The notes beneath the pieces were generated by a model. It did not search any database and was not told where the DNA came from. It saw nothing but the letters and a program-made list of their open reading frames with translations. A DNA stretch of 64,000 bases from Brasenia schreberi (lineage: Eukaryota > Streptophyta > Magnoliopsida > Nymphaeales > Cabombaceae): positions 18,699,501-18,763,500 of the forward strand of contig JAYKKT010000061.1 of the NCBI GenBank assembly GCA_036023115.1, in the 5' to 3' direction. Position numbers and translations under genes: made by a program. Below are positions 1 through 12,534 of the stretch, in pieces (positions within the stretch are counted from its first letter, which is position 1; the number at the start of each line of letters is the position of its first letter).

Positions 1-1
1 G

Positions 2-2321
2 AAATTTTTATGGGATGACGACTGCCAGAAGTCCTTCGAAAGACTAAAGGCATACCTGGTTAAACCCCCCGTTTTGAATCCTCCGAAGCAAGGAAAACCA
101 CTTTTACTTTACATTTCCGTGCATGCGAATGCTTTGGGAGCCCTATTGGCTCAATACGAGGATGACACCCTCAACCATAAGGAGTATGCCATCTACTACA
201 TTTCGAAAACTCTCTTGGCTTACGAACGAAATTATGAAGCCATGTAGAAGACATGCTTGGCCCTAGTCTGGGCCTGCTAGAAATTCAGACACTATTTCCT
301 AGATCATGAGATCTGGATAGTGTCCAAGCTTGATCCAATCAAGCACCTGTTCGAAAAACCCATTCTCACTGGTAGATTGGGCAAATGGCAACTCCTTCTA
401 ATGGAGTATGACCTGAAATACCATCACCAGATCTCCATTAAGGGGCAAGCCCTAGCTGACTACGTGGCTGAGTTCCCCCTAGAAGACGCATATCCCACAC
501 TTGATGAAATGCCTGATGAAGGCATATTACAAAACCATTTTCAAAACCACATTTTGGCAAACTCTTTCGAAAACCAAGTGTGGAAAATGCACTTCGATGG
601 GGCACGAGACCAACGAGGGGCTGGTGCTAGGGTCATCCTCATCTCCCCTGAAAAGGGCTAGATTCCCATAGCAATCTGCCTAGATTTCAAATGTTCCAAC
701 AACATAGCTGAGTATGAAGCACTCATACAAGGCTTAAGGATTTCGAAAACTCTAGGGGCATCATGCATCGAGGTCTTTGGAGATTCGCTCTTTGTTATAA
801 ACCAGGTTTTGAAAATTTGGCAAGTACGTAACGAAAAACTACTTCCATATCACGAGTTGGCCACTCGATTGGTTGAGTCATTCCAATCATGTAAACTCAC
901 ACACGTAGGAAGAGAGGATAATGGCATTGCCGATGCCCTCTCCTCCTTGGGTTCAGCCCTAAAGGTCGATCCCATTTCAGGGACCCGATCTTTAGAAATA
1001 TGGCATGCGCCCAACCCATCCACACACGATTTGGATATTTGCCAAAAAAACCCAGATTCTGTTGAAAAACCTTGGTTTTATGACATCAAGCATTTTCTCG
1101 AAAATGGGGGATTCGCCAAGGATGCCACATCCAAAGATAAGGCATTCACCCGTAAAATTTCGACCCGATACACCATTTTGGGTGGGGTTCTATACAAAAA
1201 AAGTTTTACCGGCATCCTACTTAGGTGTATCGATCTAGAGGAGGCTAGGATAGTGATGCATGAGTTCCACGATGGAGAGTGTGGAGGTCATGTTTATGCC
1301 AACATGATGGCAATGAAAATACTTAGAGCGGGCTATTTTTGGTCCACCCTGAAAAGGTATTGTCACGATCATGTTAGGAAGTGTCATCCATGTCAAGTGC
1401 ATGGGCACGCCATTCATATCGCCTCATCTGCATTACATTCCGTGGTCAGCCCCTGGTCATTTACCATGTGGGTGTTTGACATCATAGGCCCAATCTTTCC
1501 AAAAACCTCGAATGGGCATCGATTTATTTTAGCAGCCACTGAGTATTTCTCCAAGTGGGTGGAAGCCATTTCCCTGACCAACGTACTGGGGCAACATGTG
1601 GTGGCTTTCATTAGTAGGAATATCTTGGCTCGATTTGGGGTTCCATGAGACCTTGTGTCTAATAATGGCACCCCCATTGAAGAACGAGCGGATGGTTAAG
1701 TTGTGCAACACGTATAGCATAACTCACCACTTCTCTTAGCCCTACTACCCTCAAGGCAACGGCCAAGCCGAAGCCACAAACAAGACTCTCATTAGTATAA
1801 TTGAGAAGACTTTAGAGAAGGGTAGGACGTGGCACGAGAAGCTGGATGAATCCTTATGGGCTTATAGGACTTCCATCTAGACTCCCGCGAATGCCACACC
1901 ATTCGAATTGGTCTATGGCACAAATGCCATTCTTCCCATTCATACTCAATTGCATTCATTCCATACATCCATAGCACTCGACCTCCCCCTAGAGACGCTT
2001 CACCATGCTAGGATGGCCGAACTAGATTTGCTAGATGAGAGGCGACTTCTTGCTATGGATCATGCTCGTGCATACCGGCAAAGGATAGCCCGACACTATG
2101 GCAAACACATGAGACCTCGCCACTTTGAAGTGGGAGATCTGGTTTTGAAAATCATCCACTATCGTGGCCCACATCCCCTTGGAAAGTGGCGCCCCAAGTG
2201 GGATGGACCCTATGTTGTACGTGCAACCACCACGAACAACTCGTATTAGTTGATCGATGTAGAAGGTGGGAATTTAGCAGATCCTATCAATATTCAATAC
2301 TTAAAGAAGTATTATGTGTAG
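2..2321 (+). pseudogene. Tat-1 pol 3' portion (RNase H, archaeal-type RNase H, integrase), disrupted
   Basis: Reading from base 2, the first RNase H (about 2-440) leads to the second, archaeal-type RNase H. Its acidic residues are visible in HFDGA (about 592), AEYEA (about 709), FGDSL (about 778) and GIADALSS (about 923). The integrase follows: an HHCC zinc finger ending CHPCQ (about 1258-1395), then the core starting near FDIIGP (about 1477). Stops interrupt it at 245, 278, 659, 1646, 1737, 1878 and 2247. A one-base insertion near 1670 shifts the frame. The second catalytic Asp of the integrase DDE triad is Asn here (codon at 1661; sister copies read VSDNG). No chromodomain precedes the final TAG at 2319-2321. 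This is a dead coding region; family assignment is firm. Confidence 0.93.
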
Positions 2322-3495
2322 GATTTGGGTTAAATTCCAATTTTTGAAAACCTTTAGGGATAGCTGTCCTGAGACCTGAAAATAAGGTACAAAGGCAAAA
2401 TCGTGTGACCCTGAGTAAGAGAATTCGCACTTGTGAAAGAGTGGAGTTTTCCAAAATCGAGTTTACATTTCAAAATCCTTCTTCTTACAAAGAAAGGCCT
2501 AGTTCAATATAGCAAGATCCTTGCAAGTAGTATGTGCTATTTCTAAATAGGCTGATCTGGAATGGATCGAGTGTGACCTTGGGATAAGTCCTTCCCCCTT
2601 CTCTTCTCCTTTCAAAAGGAAAACGTGGCCCAAATAAAGGGAATTTTCCCATCCGAAGTCTCTTTCCAAAAGAAAGAAACTAGAATCCAAAAGAAAAATT
2701 GATTCTCTTGTGGAAAAGAGGGATTAAAGAAAAAATACTCCCAAAGGGAGACCCTCTATGAAAAAAAGGAAAAAGAGGCCAAAAAGCTCAAAAAGAGCAG
2801 TTTTCCGCCTTCTATGCCTTAAACCATGGGACGCTTCAAAAGGGACCGTAGTGTCTCTTTCGCATCCCTAGCTTATCCCAAGCTAAAACATGGTTCATTT
2901 CAAGGAGTCCTAAAGTAAAAATAGGATTTACTTGAATTTCATTTTGCTTGAGAATTCGACGTTTCGAGTAAGACGTAGGAATTTGAAATATAGCTTGTTT
3001 TCTTATAAAACCTTCGCTAGATAAGCGAGTATCAAGACTCAAGCAAAGGCAAACACGAAAAGCTCGAGATCCTTAGGATTGAGACTCAAGACAGTTGTCC
3101 CTTTTGTAAATAGCTTTTGTAAATAGATTTTGAAAAATCGAACATTGAACAGCATAGGACCTACTCACTTGGAGCAGCAGGCCTTGTAAGTCTCAAGGGT
3201 TCGACCATATCTGGTCTCTGGGAGGTCGCCATTCTTGGCACCCCACCCATGTCATGCATCTGCATTTCCACGCATAGACACTTGCATAACATGATCTCAT
3301 TTTAGGACTAGAAACCGTTCTGTATATCCCTTTGGCGTGATATCTCCTCCTACCAGAGCTTTAAAAGTGAGATTTTGCTAAAGATTGGGACGATCCCATA
3401 TTCTTCGTGGTTAGATCTAGGGAGACATTGAAAGGGGTGTTTGTCGTCTTTTGCCATTATCCAAATCAATTTAGACAATGCCAAAGAGGGGCATC
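2322..3495 (+). other. Tat-1 3' untranslated region
   Basis: About 1.2 kb between pol and the 3' LTR with no credible ORF and no env-like gene. It aligns along its length with the same region of Tat-2 (9869-11039), Tat-3 (32103-33269) and partly Tat-4 (28263-28984). It holds two short hairpins, GCTC/GAGC at 2786-2798 and one at 2824-2851 (stem partly degraded here). A long inverted repeat (3448-3486) runs into the polypurine tract. Confidence 0.8.
3483..3493 (+). other. Tat-1 polypurine tract
   Basis: AAAGAGGGGCA lies two bases before the LTR start TGTAAACACC at 3496. The same string sits at the same place in Tat-4 (+) and, on the other strand, in Tat-2 and Tat-3. It is the expected primer for plus-strand DNA synthesis. 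Its first bases belong to the right arm of an inverted repeat. Confidence 0.88.
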
Positions 3496-6400
3496 TGTAA
3501 ACACCCTGAAATCCCACGAACTTCTCAAACACACCTGGTTTTGTAAAAGCAGCCCTAGAGGGCTATTTTGAGTCTGAAAACCCAAGAGCCTTCTAGATAA
3601 ACCCTATACATATGTTTAAACTATATATGTTTTAAAATATGTATAATATAGTTTTAAAACCTTGTAAAATACGTTTTGAAACCCCACGAAGCGGCTTGGC
3701 CTGATGAAAGCAGGACCAGAAGAGCCAAAGAGAGCCCAAAACTGGAGCACATGTCGAGCCCGGCACAACAACTCTCGTGTTAGATTCATCCCCAGGATCT
3801 CGAACGTCCAAGTCCCTGTTATAAAAAAAAATCATTTGAAATCATCTCCGGAAGGTGAAAATAGAAGCGGACGACCATGTTGGCGAAGACCCAATGCAAG
3901 ATGGAGTACTAATGCTGTCAGACCCCGCACAAACCGTTCGTTTCGAACATACCCTGAAGGAGTCAGAATTCAGTTTGGATTGGATCTGAACCATATATAT
4001 CCAGATCCCAATCCAAACATATATGTGGATTTGGATTTGGATTTAGATTCAAAGATCCAATCCAATATCCACATCCAGGGCCCACATCACCTTCTCATAA
4101 ATGGAGGTGGGGCCCACATGAAATTCACATGGAATCTTGGGCATGAGAGAGAATGGGGAGGATTAAGTATGAGGGGAATGTATTAAGCTTGACTTGTGTG
4201 TCAAGTTTCGGGTTAATCATGTAGGTTAGCCTAATTAGTGTGGGTTTAAGCTTGTATGAACCTACACCTAACCTAGGGCTGCACCAACATGATGCAATTA
4301 AGTCCATGGGCTATGCAAAGGGATGCTCCTAACCCAATCCTAAGCCAAAACCCTTAATCCTAGCCATTTGCCCTAATCCCGACCTAATCCCAACCTAATC
4401 ACCTAAACTACTTCCCTAATCCCGACGTAATCCCAACCTAATCACCTAACTCACCTCCCTAATCCTTCCCTAAACCTAGCCTAATTCCCTTAATCCTAAC
4501 CTAATCCTAGCCTAAACACCTAACCCACCTCACTAAACCTCACCCTAAAACCAACCCACCTAGCTCAGCCCTAAACCACTAAACCACCCCACCTAAACCC
4601 TAGCATACCATATCCCTAAAACCACCTAAACTAAATATCTGGCTCCCCCTAAATATCTAGCCCACCTTATCACCACACCACCACCACCTAACCACTAAAC
4701 CACCCCTTCAAAACCAGCCCAACCGACCTCTTGAAAATCCTATACCCCCCCCTAGTGGGCGGGTTTTTCAAGTTTCCCAGCCACCTTGGGCCAGCCGAGC
4801 CCTCTTTCACCCCTTGCTCTCTTCTCTCACCTGCTCCACCACCACCTCCCGGCCTGCACCACTCCACGCCGCCATCATCTCCCGGCCTGCACCATTCCAC
4901 GCCACCACAACTGCCTGGCCAACTCCACTCCTTCCACCCGACTGCATCCACCTTCCACTCGGTTGCCTTCCTTGGACACACGCCAACCTTCCCTTCCTCT
5001 TCGGTTAGTACCCTATCCTAACATCACCCTATCTTCACTCCCCCTCCACTCTCAGCCATCGCACCACCATCACCTCCTGGCCACCATCTGCCAACCTTCC
5101 CCATTCGGCCAGACATAACCCACTACACCACCCGCCAGCCCTACCTTCCCCTTTGACAGTCCCTAGTTAGTCACCCTTAACCATACCTCTTCCCTTAAAC
5201 CACCCCTTAGCCAACACCCTAGCTAGCTCCCCTTTGTCATTCCTAATCCCTCCTAGTTACCCCAGCCGGCCACCATCTAACCTGCCACTAGTCGGCCAGC
5301 CATAACCGACTGCACCTAACCACCCGCGGCCTTATACCCTCTTCTTTAGACAGCCCCTAGTCACCCTTAACTCTGCCTTCCCTAGGACGTGCCCCACACC
5401 TTAGTGACACCCCCCTAACTCCCCTAGCCCAAAGCACCACAGCAGCACCCCCCCCCTTCCATCACCCGGCTAGCGCCAAGGCACCACAACCGCTCTCTTG
5501 TCACCCGGCCAACACTCCTTTGCGGTGCCATTCCGAGGAGCTCCCTCTTGCAGCCTAAGGCGACGCTCAAGCCCAAGCTCAAGGAAGTCACCTCCGGACC
5601 AGCTATACATAAGTGCCTAACTCGGTCCTTGTTTATAGACTTGCTTAAGCTAAATTAAATTTGATAGGGGTTGTAATAACGGAGCATTGTCTCCCCCTGC
5701 TTGTAATAACATGGCTTGGCACACCCACACACACGTGCACTTGAGCCTATCTCGCTCTTAGTCGTGCACGATTTTGAACACACGCGGGCCTAATCAGCCC
5801 TTATGATATAAACTTATTTATATAATTTAAGTTGCGTGGAGTTTTGCTTAAGTTGTGTGTGTTGTCTTTCAATTCTCACACTCACACACATTGAGCTTTC
5901 GCTCTTATTTGCAAGACCCAAGTAAGGGCCGTGTTATATTTCCCTTGGGTTTAATTTCATGTTGTGTGTGTTGTCTTTCAATTCTCGCACTCACAGACAT
6001 TGATCTTTCGCTCTTACTCCCAAGACCTTAGTCAAGTCCTATTGCAATTTATATTTGGGTTTAATTTCATGTCGTGTGTGTTGTCTTTCAATTCTCGCAC
6101 TCACACACATTGAGCTTTCGCTCTTACTCCCAAGACCTTAGTCAAGGCCTATTGCAATTTATATTTGGGTTTCATTTAAGTCGTGTGAGTTGTCTTTCAA
6201 TATACACAAAACACCCACGCAACACGTTGGCGACCTTCGGGCCCATATATATTATAAGTATTTCCCTTTCGGCTATGTCTTTAAGATTTGGGTTTTAAGG
6301 TTCAGTAGTGTGAGTAGTCTTTACATATATACACGGCACACACTTGCACTATTGAGCCTTTCCACTCTTAAGATATAGCCATATTTCCCTTTTGCAATTT

Positions 6401-6937
6401 CTCTGTCGCAATTTCCCTTTTACAAATTACATTTCAAGTCATTTCCCTTCCGCATTGTCTTTCAATTTCGGGTTTTCCCTTTGGAGTTGCGTGAGTTTGC
6501 ATTGCATATACGCCATACCACGAGTTAGGACGCATATTGCATCAAAGCAAACCCCATACTCCCGCTCAAAGTCGCCCCACTTAGGTTACGTGTTGCATAT
6601 ACGCCATAGGCACGTGCAAATCCACGTGAAATAAAATCTGAAAATCATACAAAAACAACCCGAATCAAACACCTCAAACACGTTTTCGTAGGTTCTCATA
6701 TTCCAAAACTCGATTTTTAAAGCGTACAAACTGACCCTTGCGCATCGGTGGAAGAAGGTCTGCGACGAAAAGAGCTTGCTTGCTCACAGTCGCCACGTTA
6801 GGAGTCAGATTTAAAAATATCTCTTCGCTAGCTTAAGTAAGCTAGCTGGCATGCCCTTCTGCTTAAATAGGACTTAGACACACGAAAAGGTTCGCTTTAG
6901 GCCTAAGAACCAGGAGCAGAAACTTTCTGCGTCTACA
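3496..6937 (+). repeat. Tat-1 3' LTR (3442 bp)
   Basis: Runs from TGTAAACACC to GTCTACA. U3 contains an open sense frame at 3704-4186, an array of GGATTTGGATCC-like words around 3970-4070, and a long stretch of telomere-like CCTAATCC/CCTAAACC words (about 4330-4640). A weak TATA region lies near 4738, before a C-run. Downstream is a tandem repeat block (about 5850-6190) whose unit contains CACTCACACACATTGAGC. U5 carries the two conserved hairpins at 6727-6762 (left arm mutated to CAAAC) and 6827-6846. The proline- and histidine-rich ORFs around 4690-5120 are low-complexity LTR sequence. Confidence 0.92.
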
Positions 6938-7416
6938 AAGGTGAATGGAGGAAGAGTAAATTATACCCATATACAAGAACAAGGCAGACATTCATAATTG
7001 TGAAAATTTTTGAGGTATCAAGTTGATAAGTGATACTAAGAAATTATGAAAAAGACTTATTAAGTGTAGGTTGGGACAAATATCGAGTACAAAGAGAATT
7101 AATTTGGATTCATCCCACGGAGATATACTACAGATACAATTCATCTATTAAGACATCTTATGAAACATTTTAAAACAAAAAGAAGAACCTTAACATGATA
7201 TTTATTGATTTAGAAAAAGCTTATGATAGGGTGAAAAACTTTAGAAAAAAGAGGCATCTCATTGATACATATCAATCTTATTAGAGACATGTATGCTAGT
7301 ATACACACATGTGTTACCCTTGAAGGAATGACATATTAGTTTTAGGTTAATATTAGATTACATCAATGATTAACTTTAAGTGTATATTTATTTGTATTGG
7401 TTATTGACGAGCTAAC
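6938..7416 (+). pseudogene. LINE (plant L1-type) reverse transcriptase fragment
   Basis: Conceptual translation in shifting frames gives a plant LINE RT. The recognisable pieces are a GFIPRR-like motif with TTDTIH (about 7100-7150), FIDLEKAYDRV (about 7200-7235, containing the first catalytic Asp), IRDMYA (about 7282), and a degraded LHQ...LSVYLFVLVIDELT (about 7360-7416). Stops and frameshifts are frequent. The fragment stops mid-domain at the edge of Tat-2 at 7417 and begins mid-domain at the end of Tat-1, so it was split by both insertions. The catalytic FADD-type motif would lie further downstream and is not present. Confidence 0.85.
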
Positions 7417-9868
7417 TGTAGACGCAGGAAAATCCCCGCCTCCCTTTGGCTTCTTAGGGCCTAGAGCGGATCCTCTTGTGTGTCTAAGGCCTATTTGTAT
7501 AAACAGGGTGTGCCAGCTAGCTTACCTAAGCTAGCGAAGATATATTTTAACCTGACTTCTAACATGGCGACTGTGAGCAAGTGAGCTATTGTCGTCGCAG
7601 ACCTTCTTGTACCGATGCGCAAGGGTCAGTCTGTACGCTTTAAAATTTGAGTTTTAGGGTAGGAAAAGCCTACGAAAGCGGTTCGAGGTGTTTGATTCGG
7701 GTCTTTAATACGATTTCCAGATTTTAGATCACGTGAATTTGCACGTGCCTAAGTCTTTCTTTTTATCCCTTTAAGGGTCACCTAGGTGTGTGTTATGAAC
7801 ACTCCACTACATGGGGTGAATTTGAGCGGGAGTACGGGGTTTACTTTGATGCAATATGTGTCCTACCTCGTGGTATGGCGTAGATGCAATGCAAACTCAC
7901 GCTACTCCAAAGGGAAAACCCGAATATAAAGACAATGCCGAAGGGAAATAACCGAAGGGAAATGACTTGTAATGTAAATGCCGAAGGGAGATATGTATAT
8001 AAGGTATATATGGGCCCTTACTTGGGTCTTGCAAATAAGCGCGAAGGCTCAATGTGGGTGCGTGCTTGAATTGAAAGACTTACACACACGACATGAAATA
8101 AAACCCAAACATAACTTGCAATATGGCCTTAACTAAGGTCTTGGGAATAAGAGCGAAAGCTCAATGTGTGTGAGTGCTTGAATTGAAGTACTACGTACAG
8201 AACATGAAATTAAACCCAAATAGTATAGCACGACCCTTACTTGGGTCTTACAAATAAGAGCGAAGGCTCAATGTGTGTGAGTGCTTGAATTGAAAGACTA
8301 CACACATGACATGAAATAAAACCCAAATATAAATGGCAGTATGGCCTTGATTAAGGTCTTGGGAATAAGAGTGAAAGCTCAATGTGTGTGAGTGCTTGAA
8401 TTGAAGTACTATGCACACAACATGAAATTAAACCCAAATAGTATAGCACGACCCTTACTTGGGTCTTACAAATAAGAGCGAAGGCTCAATGTGTGTGAGT
8501 GCTTGAATGGAAAGACAACACACTCAACTCAAGCAAAACCCTACGTAAGTTAATGGCCAAGGTGGAGAGCTTGGTTGAAAAAACCTTGAAAACCCGCCCA
8601 CTAGGGGGGGGGTTTATAGTTTTTTTTTTGAAGGGCGGTTGGGGCTGGTATTAGAAGGGTGGTTAGGTGGTTTAGGTAGGGGTGGTGTGGTGATAAGGTG
8701 GGCTGGTTTTGGGGTAGGGCCAGATATTTTCATACAAGGGGTTTTGGGTAGATGGTGTGCTAGGTTTAGGTGGGGTGGTTTAGAGGTTTAGGGTTTAGCT
8801 AGGTGGGTTGGTTTTGGGGTGAGGTTTAGTGAGGTGGGTTAGGTGATTAGGCTAGGATTAGGTTAGGTTTAGGGAAATTAACCTAGGTTTAGGGAAGGAT
8901 TAGGGAAGTGGGTTAGGTGATTAGGTTGGGATTAGGCCGGGATTAGGAAAGTGGATTAGGTGATTAGGCTAAGATTAGGACAGGATTAGGGTAAAAGGCT
9001 AGGATTAGGTGTTTTTGGTTAGGATGGGATTAAGGAGCTCCCTTTGCATGACCCATAGACCTTAATCACATCATGTTGGTGCAGCCCTAGGTTAGGTTTT
9101 GGCTAATTACAAGCTTAAACCCACTTTAATTAGGCTAACCCACATGATTAACCCCAAACTTGACACACAAGTCAAGCTTAATTACAACACACTCCAATCT
9201 TATCCTCCCCCACTTCTCTCATGCCCATAATCCCACGTGAAATTCAAGTGGGCCCCACCTCCATTTATGAGAGGGTGATGTGGGCCATGAATATGGATAT
9301 TGGATTGGATCTTTGGATCCAAATCCAAATCCAAGTCCACACATGGGTTTGGATTGGGATCTGGATATATATGGTCCAGATCCGATCCAAACTGAATTCT
9401 GACTCCTTCAGGCTGTGTCCGAGATGAACGGTTTGTGCGGGGTCTGACAGCATCAGTACTCCGTCTGCGTTGGGTCTTCGCCAACATGATCGTCCGCTTC
9501 TATTTTCGCCTTCCAGAGATGACTTCAAATGATATTTTGATGATAACAGGGTCTTGGACGTTCGAGATCCTGGGGGTGGATTCAATATGAGAGTTGCTGT
9601 ACCGGGCTTGACATGTGCTCCGGTTCCGGGCTCTCCTTAGCTTTCCTGGTCCTGTTTGGATTAGGCCAAGCTGCTTCGGGGTTTCAAAAACGTGTTTTAA
9701 AAGGTTTTTAAAGCCATATTATACATTTTTGAAATATATAAAGTTTAAAACATATGTACAGGGTTGTTTGGAAGGCTCTTGGGTTTTCAAACTCAAAATA
9801 GCTCTTTGGGGCCGCTTTTACAAAACCAGGTTGTTTTGAGGAATTCGTGGGATTTTGGGGTATTTACA
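7417..9868 (-). repeat. Tat-2 3' LTR (2452 bp, internally deleted)
   Basis: On the minus strand it runs from TGTAAATACC (9868) to the TCTACA end at 7417. Compared with the 5' LTR of the same element it lacks about 1 kb, between positions matching about 52222 and 53224. U5 hairpins are at 7516-7535 and 7598-7633. The repeat block with CTCAATGTGTGTGAGTGC words covers about 8030-8530. U3 has the telomere-like words (about 8640-9040) and the GGATCC/AAATCC array (about 9285-9395). A sense open frame lies at 9200-9487 on the minus strand. Confidence 0.9.
8613..8618 (-). promoter_or_regulatory. Candidate TATA box, Tat-2 3' LTR
   Basis: TATAAA on the minus strand, followed by a C-run and CTAGTGGGCGGG. 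This matches the place of TATATAAACCCC in the sister LTRs. Confidence 0.5.
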
Positions 9869-11039
9869 GATGCCCCTCTTTGGCATTGTCCAAATCGATT
9901 TGGATAAGGGCAAAGATGACAAACACCCCTTTCAATGTCTCCCTAGATCTAACCACGAAGAATATGGGATTGTCCCAATTTTTAGCAAAATCTCAGTTTT
10001 AAAAACCCTGGTAGGAGGAGATATCACGCCAAAGGGATATACAACAAGTTTCTGGTCCTAAATGGGATCATGTTTATGCAAGTACCATGCGTGGAATGCA
10101 GATGACATGGGTGTGGTGTTAAGAGTGGCGACCTCCCAGAGACCAGATGTGGTCGAACTCTAGAGACTTATAAGGCCTATTGCTCCAAGTGAGCAAATCC
10201 CATGCTGTTCGATGTTCGATTTTTCAAAATTTATTTATAAAACTATTTACAAAAGGGACAACTGTCTTGAGTCTCGATCTTAAGGATCTCGAGCTCTTTG
10301 TGTTTGCCCTTGTTTGAGTCTTAACACTCACTTATCTAGCGGAGGTTTTATAAGAAAACAAGCTATATTTCAAATTCCTACGCCTTACTCGAAACGTCGA
10401 ATTCTCAAACAAGATGAAATTCAAGTAAGTAAATCCTATTTTTACTTTAGGATTCCTCGAAATGAACCATGCTTTAGCTTGGGATAAGCCAGGGATGGGG
10501 AAAGAGATACCACGGTCCCTTCTGAAGCGTCCCGTGGTTTGAGGAATAGAAGGCGAAAAACTGCTCTTTTTGAGCTTTTTGGCCTCTTTTTCCTTTTTTT
10601 TTTTATAGAGGGTCTCCCTTTGAGAGTATTTTTTCTTTAATCCCTCTTTTTCATAAGAGAATCGATTTTTCTTTTGAATTCTGGTTTCTTTCTTTTGGAA
10701 AGATACTTTGAATGGAAAATTCCCTTTGTTTGGGCCGTGTTTTTCCTTTTGGAAGGAGAAGAGAAGATGGGAGGACTTATCCCAAGCTCACACTCGATTC
10801 ATTCCAGATCAGCCTATTTAGAAATAGCACGTACTACTTGCAAGTATCTTGCTATGTTGAACTAGGCCTTTCTTTGTAAGAAGAATGATTTTGAAATGTA
10901 ACCACGATTTTGAAGACTCCACTCTTTCACAAGTGCGAATTCTCTTACTCAAGGTCACACGACTTTGCCTTTGCACCTTATTTTCAGGTTTAGGGTAGGT
11001 ATCCCTAAAATTTTCGAAAACTGGAATTTAATCCAAATC
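9869..11039 (-). other. Tat-2 3' UTR with polypurine tract
   Basis: Non-coding stretch between the pol stop and the 3' LTR. The polypurine tract AAAGAGGGGCA is at 9871-9881 (minus). An inverted repeat of two 18-base arms around a 2-base loop spans 9878-9915. Two further hairpins are at 10510-10537 and 10563-10575. The sequence is collinear with the 3' UTRs of Tat-1 and Tat-3. No ORF looks real. Confidence 0.82.
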
Positions 11040-12281
11040 CTACACATGATACTTCTTTAAGTATTGAATATTGATAGGATCTGCTAAATTCCTACCTTCT
11101 ACATCGATCAACCAATACGAATTGTTCGTAGTGGTTGCCCGTACAACATAGGGTCCATCCCACTTGGGGCGCCACTTTCCGAGTGGATGTGGGCCACGAT
11201 AGTGGATGATTTTTAAGACTAGATCCCCCACTTGAAAGTGGCGAGGTCTCATGTGTTTGCCATAGTGTCGGGCTATCCTTTTTCGGTATGCATGAGCATG
11301 ATCCATGGCAAGGAGTCGCCTCTCATCTAGCAAATCTAGTTCGGCCATCCTAGCATGCTGAAGCATCTCTAGGGGGAGGTCGAGTGCAATGGATGTATGA
11401 AATGAATGCAGTTGAGTATGAATGGGAAGAATGGCATTTGTGCCATAGACCAATTCGAATGGTGTGGCATTCGTGGGAATCCGGATGGAAGTCCTATAAG
11501 CCCATAAGGCTTCATCTAGCTTCTCGTGCCACGTCCTACCCTTCTCTAAGGTTTTCTCAATTATACTAATGAGAGTCTTGTTTGTGGCTTCGGCTTGGCC
11601 GTTGCCTTGAGGGTAGTAGGGCGAAGAGAAGTGGTGAGTTATGCCATACGTGTTGCACAACTTAACCATCCACTCGTTTTTGAATGGGGTACCGTTATCA
11701 GACACCAGGTCTCGTGGAACCCCAAATCGAGCCAAGATATTCCTCCGGATGAAAGCCACCACATGTTGCCCCAGCACGTTGGTTAGGGATATGGCTTCCA
11801 CCCACTTGGAGAAATACTCTGTGGTTGCTAAAATAAATCAATGCCCATTCGAGGCTTTTGGAAATATTGGGGCTACAATGTCAAACGCCCACATGGTAAA
11901 TGGCCAGGGGCTGACCACGAAATGCAATGCAGATGATGGGATATGAATGGTGTGCCCATGCACTTGACATGGATGACACTTCCTAACATGATCGTGACAA
12001 TCCTTTTTCAAGGTGGACCAAAAATAGCCCCCTCTAAGTATTTTCATTGCCATCATATTGGCATTGATGTGGCCTCCACATTCTCCATCGTGGAATTCAT
12101 GCATCAATATCCTAGCCTCCTCTAGGTCGATACACCTAAGCAGAATGCCGGTAAAACTCTTTTTGTATAAAACCCCACCCAAAATGGTGTATCGGGTCGA
12201 AATCTTACGGATGAATGCCTTATCTTTGGATGTGGCATCCTCGGTGAATCCCCCATTTTCTAGAAATTGTTTTATGTCGTA
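11040..12281 (-). pseudogene. Tat-2 pol 3' segment (integrase), cut by sLTR-1
   Basis: Read on the minus strand from 12281, the spacer after the archaeal-type RNase H leads to an HHCC zinc finger (HEFHDGECGGH ... CHPCQ, about 11990-12110). The integrase core follows, with FDIVAP, then VSDNGTPF, then QGNGQAEATNKT, so all three catalytic acids are present. A TGA replaces Arg after SNGH (about 11838). The frame then stays open from about 11801 to the TAG at 11040. The C-terminal region ends with a short GPYVV-type domain and no chromodomain. The upstream half of the gene continues at 15841, beyond the solo LTR inserted at 12282. Confidence 0.92.
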
Positions 12282-12534
12282 TGTAAACACCTCGAAATCC
12301 CACGAATTCCTCAAATCAACCTGGTTTTGTAAGAGCAGCCCCAAAGGGTCATTTTGAGTCTGGAAACCCAGGAGCCTTCCAAACAACCCTGTACATATGT
12401 TTTAAACTTTACATATTTCAAAAATGTATAATACAGCTTTAAAAACATTTTAAAACATGTTTTGAAACCCCGAAATAGCTTGGCCTAATCCAGACAGCAC
12501 CAGGAAAGCTAAGGAGAGCCCGGAACTGGAGCAC

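Larger units (their letters stand above)
1..6937 (+). mobile_element. Tat-1: 3' part of a Tat-lineage Ty3/gypsy LTR retrotransposon
   Basis: The left edge of the window falls inside pol, near the start of the first RNase H domain. What follows is broken pol, a 3' UTR, a polypurine tract and a 3' LTR ending in TGTCTACA-type sequence at 6937. The next five bases (AAGGT) would be the target duplication, but the 5' end lies outside the window, so this cannot be confirmed. The sequence to the right is a LINE fragment, so Tat-1 inserted into or beside that LINE. Pol has many stops and a lost integrase residue, so this copy cannot move on its own products. Confidence 0.9.

Noticed and set aside
2322..3495. 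An env-like gene after pol
   Set aside because: No long frame, signal peptide or membrane segment in this or the equivalent regions of Tat-2, Tat-3 and Tat-4.
4330..4640. True telomeric or subtelomeric tract
   Set aside because: Words are degenerate, short, and sit at the same place in each LTR; they are part of the element.
4688..5118. Pro/His/Ser-rich frames in the Tat-1 LTR
   Set aside because: Low-complexity CCACC-type sequence in the leader; the frames are not kept in the sister LTRs.
11040..12281. Chromodomain at the integrase end
   Set aside because: The protein ends soon after the GPYVV-type region with no aromatic-cage motif, in agreement with a non-chromovirus lineage.
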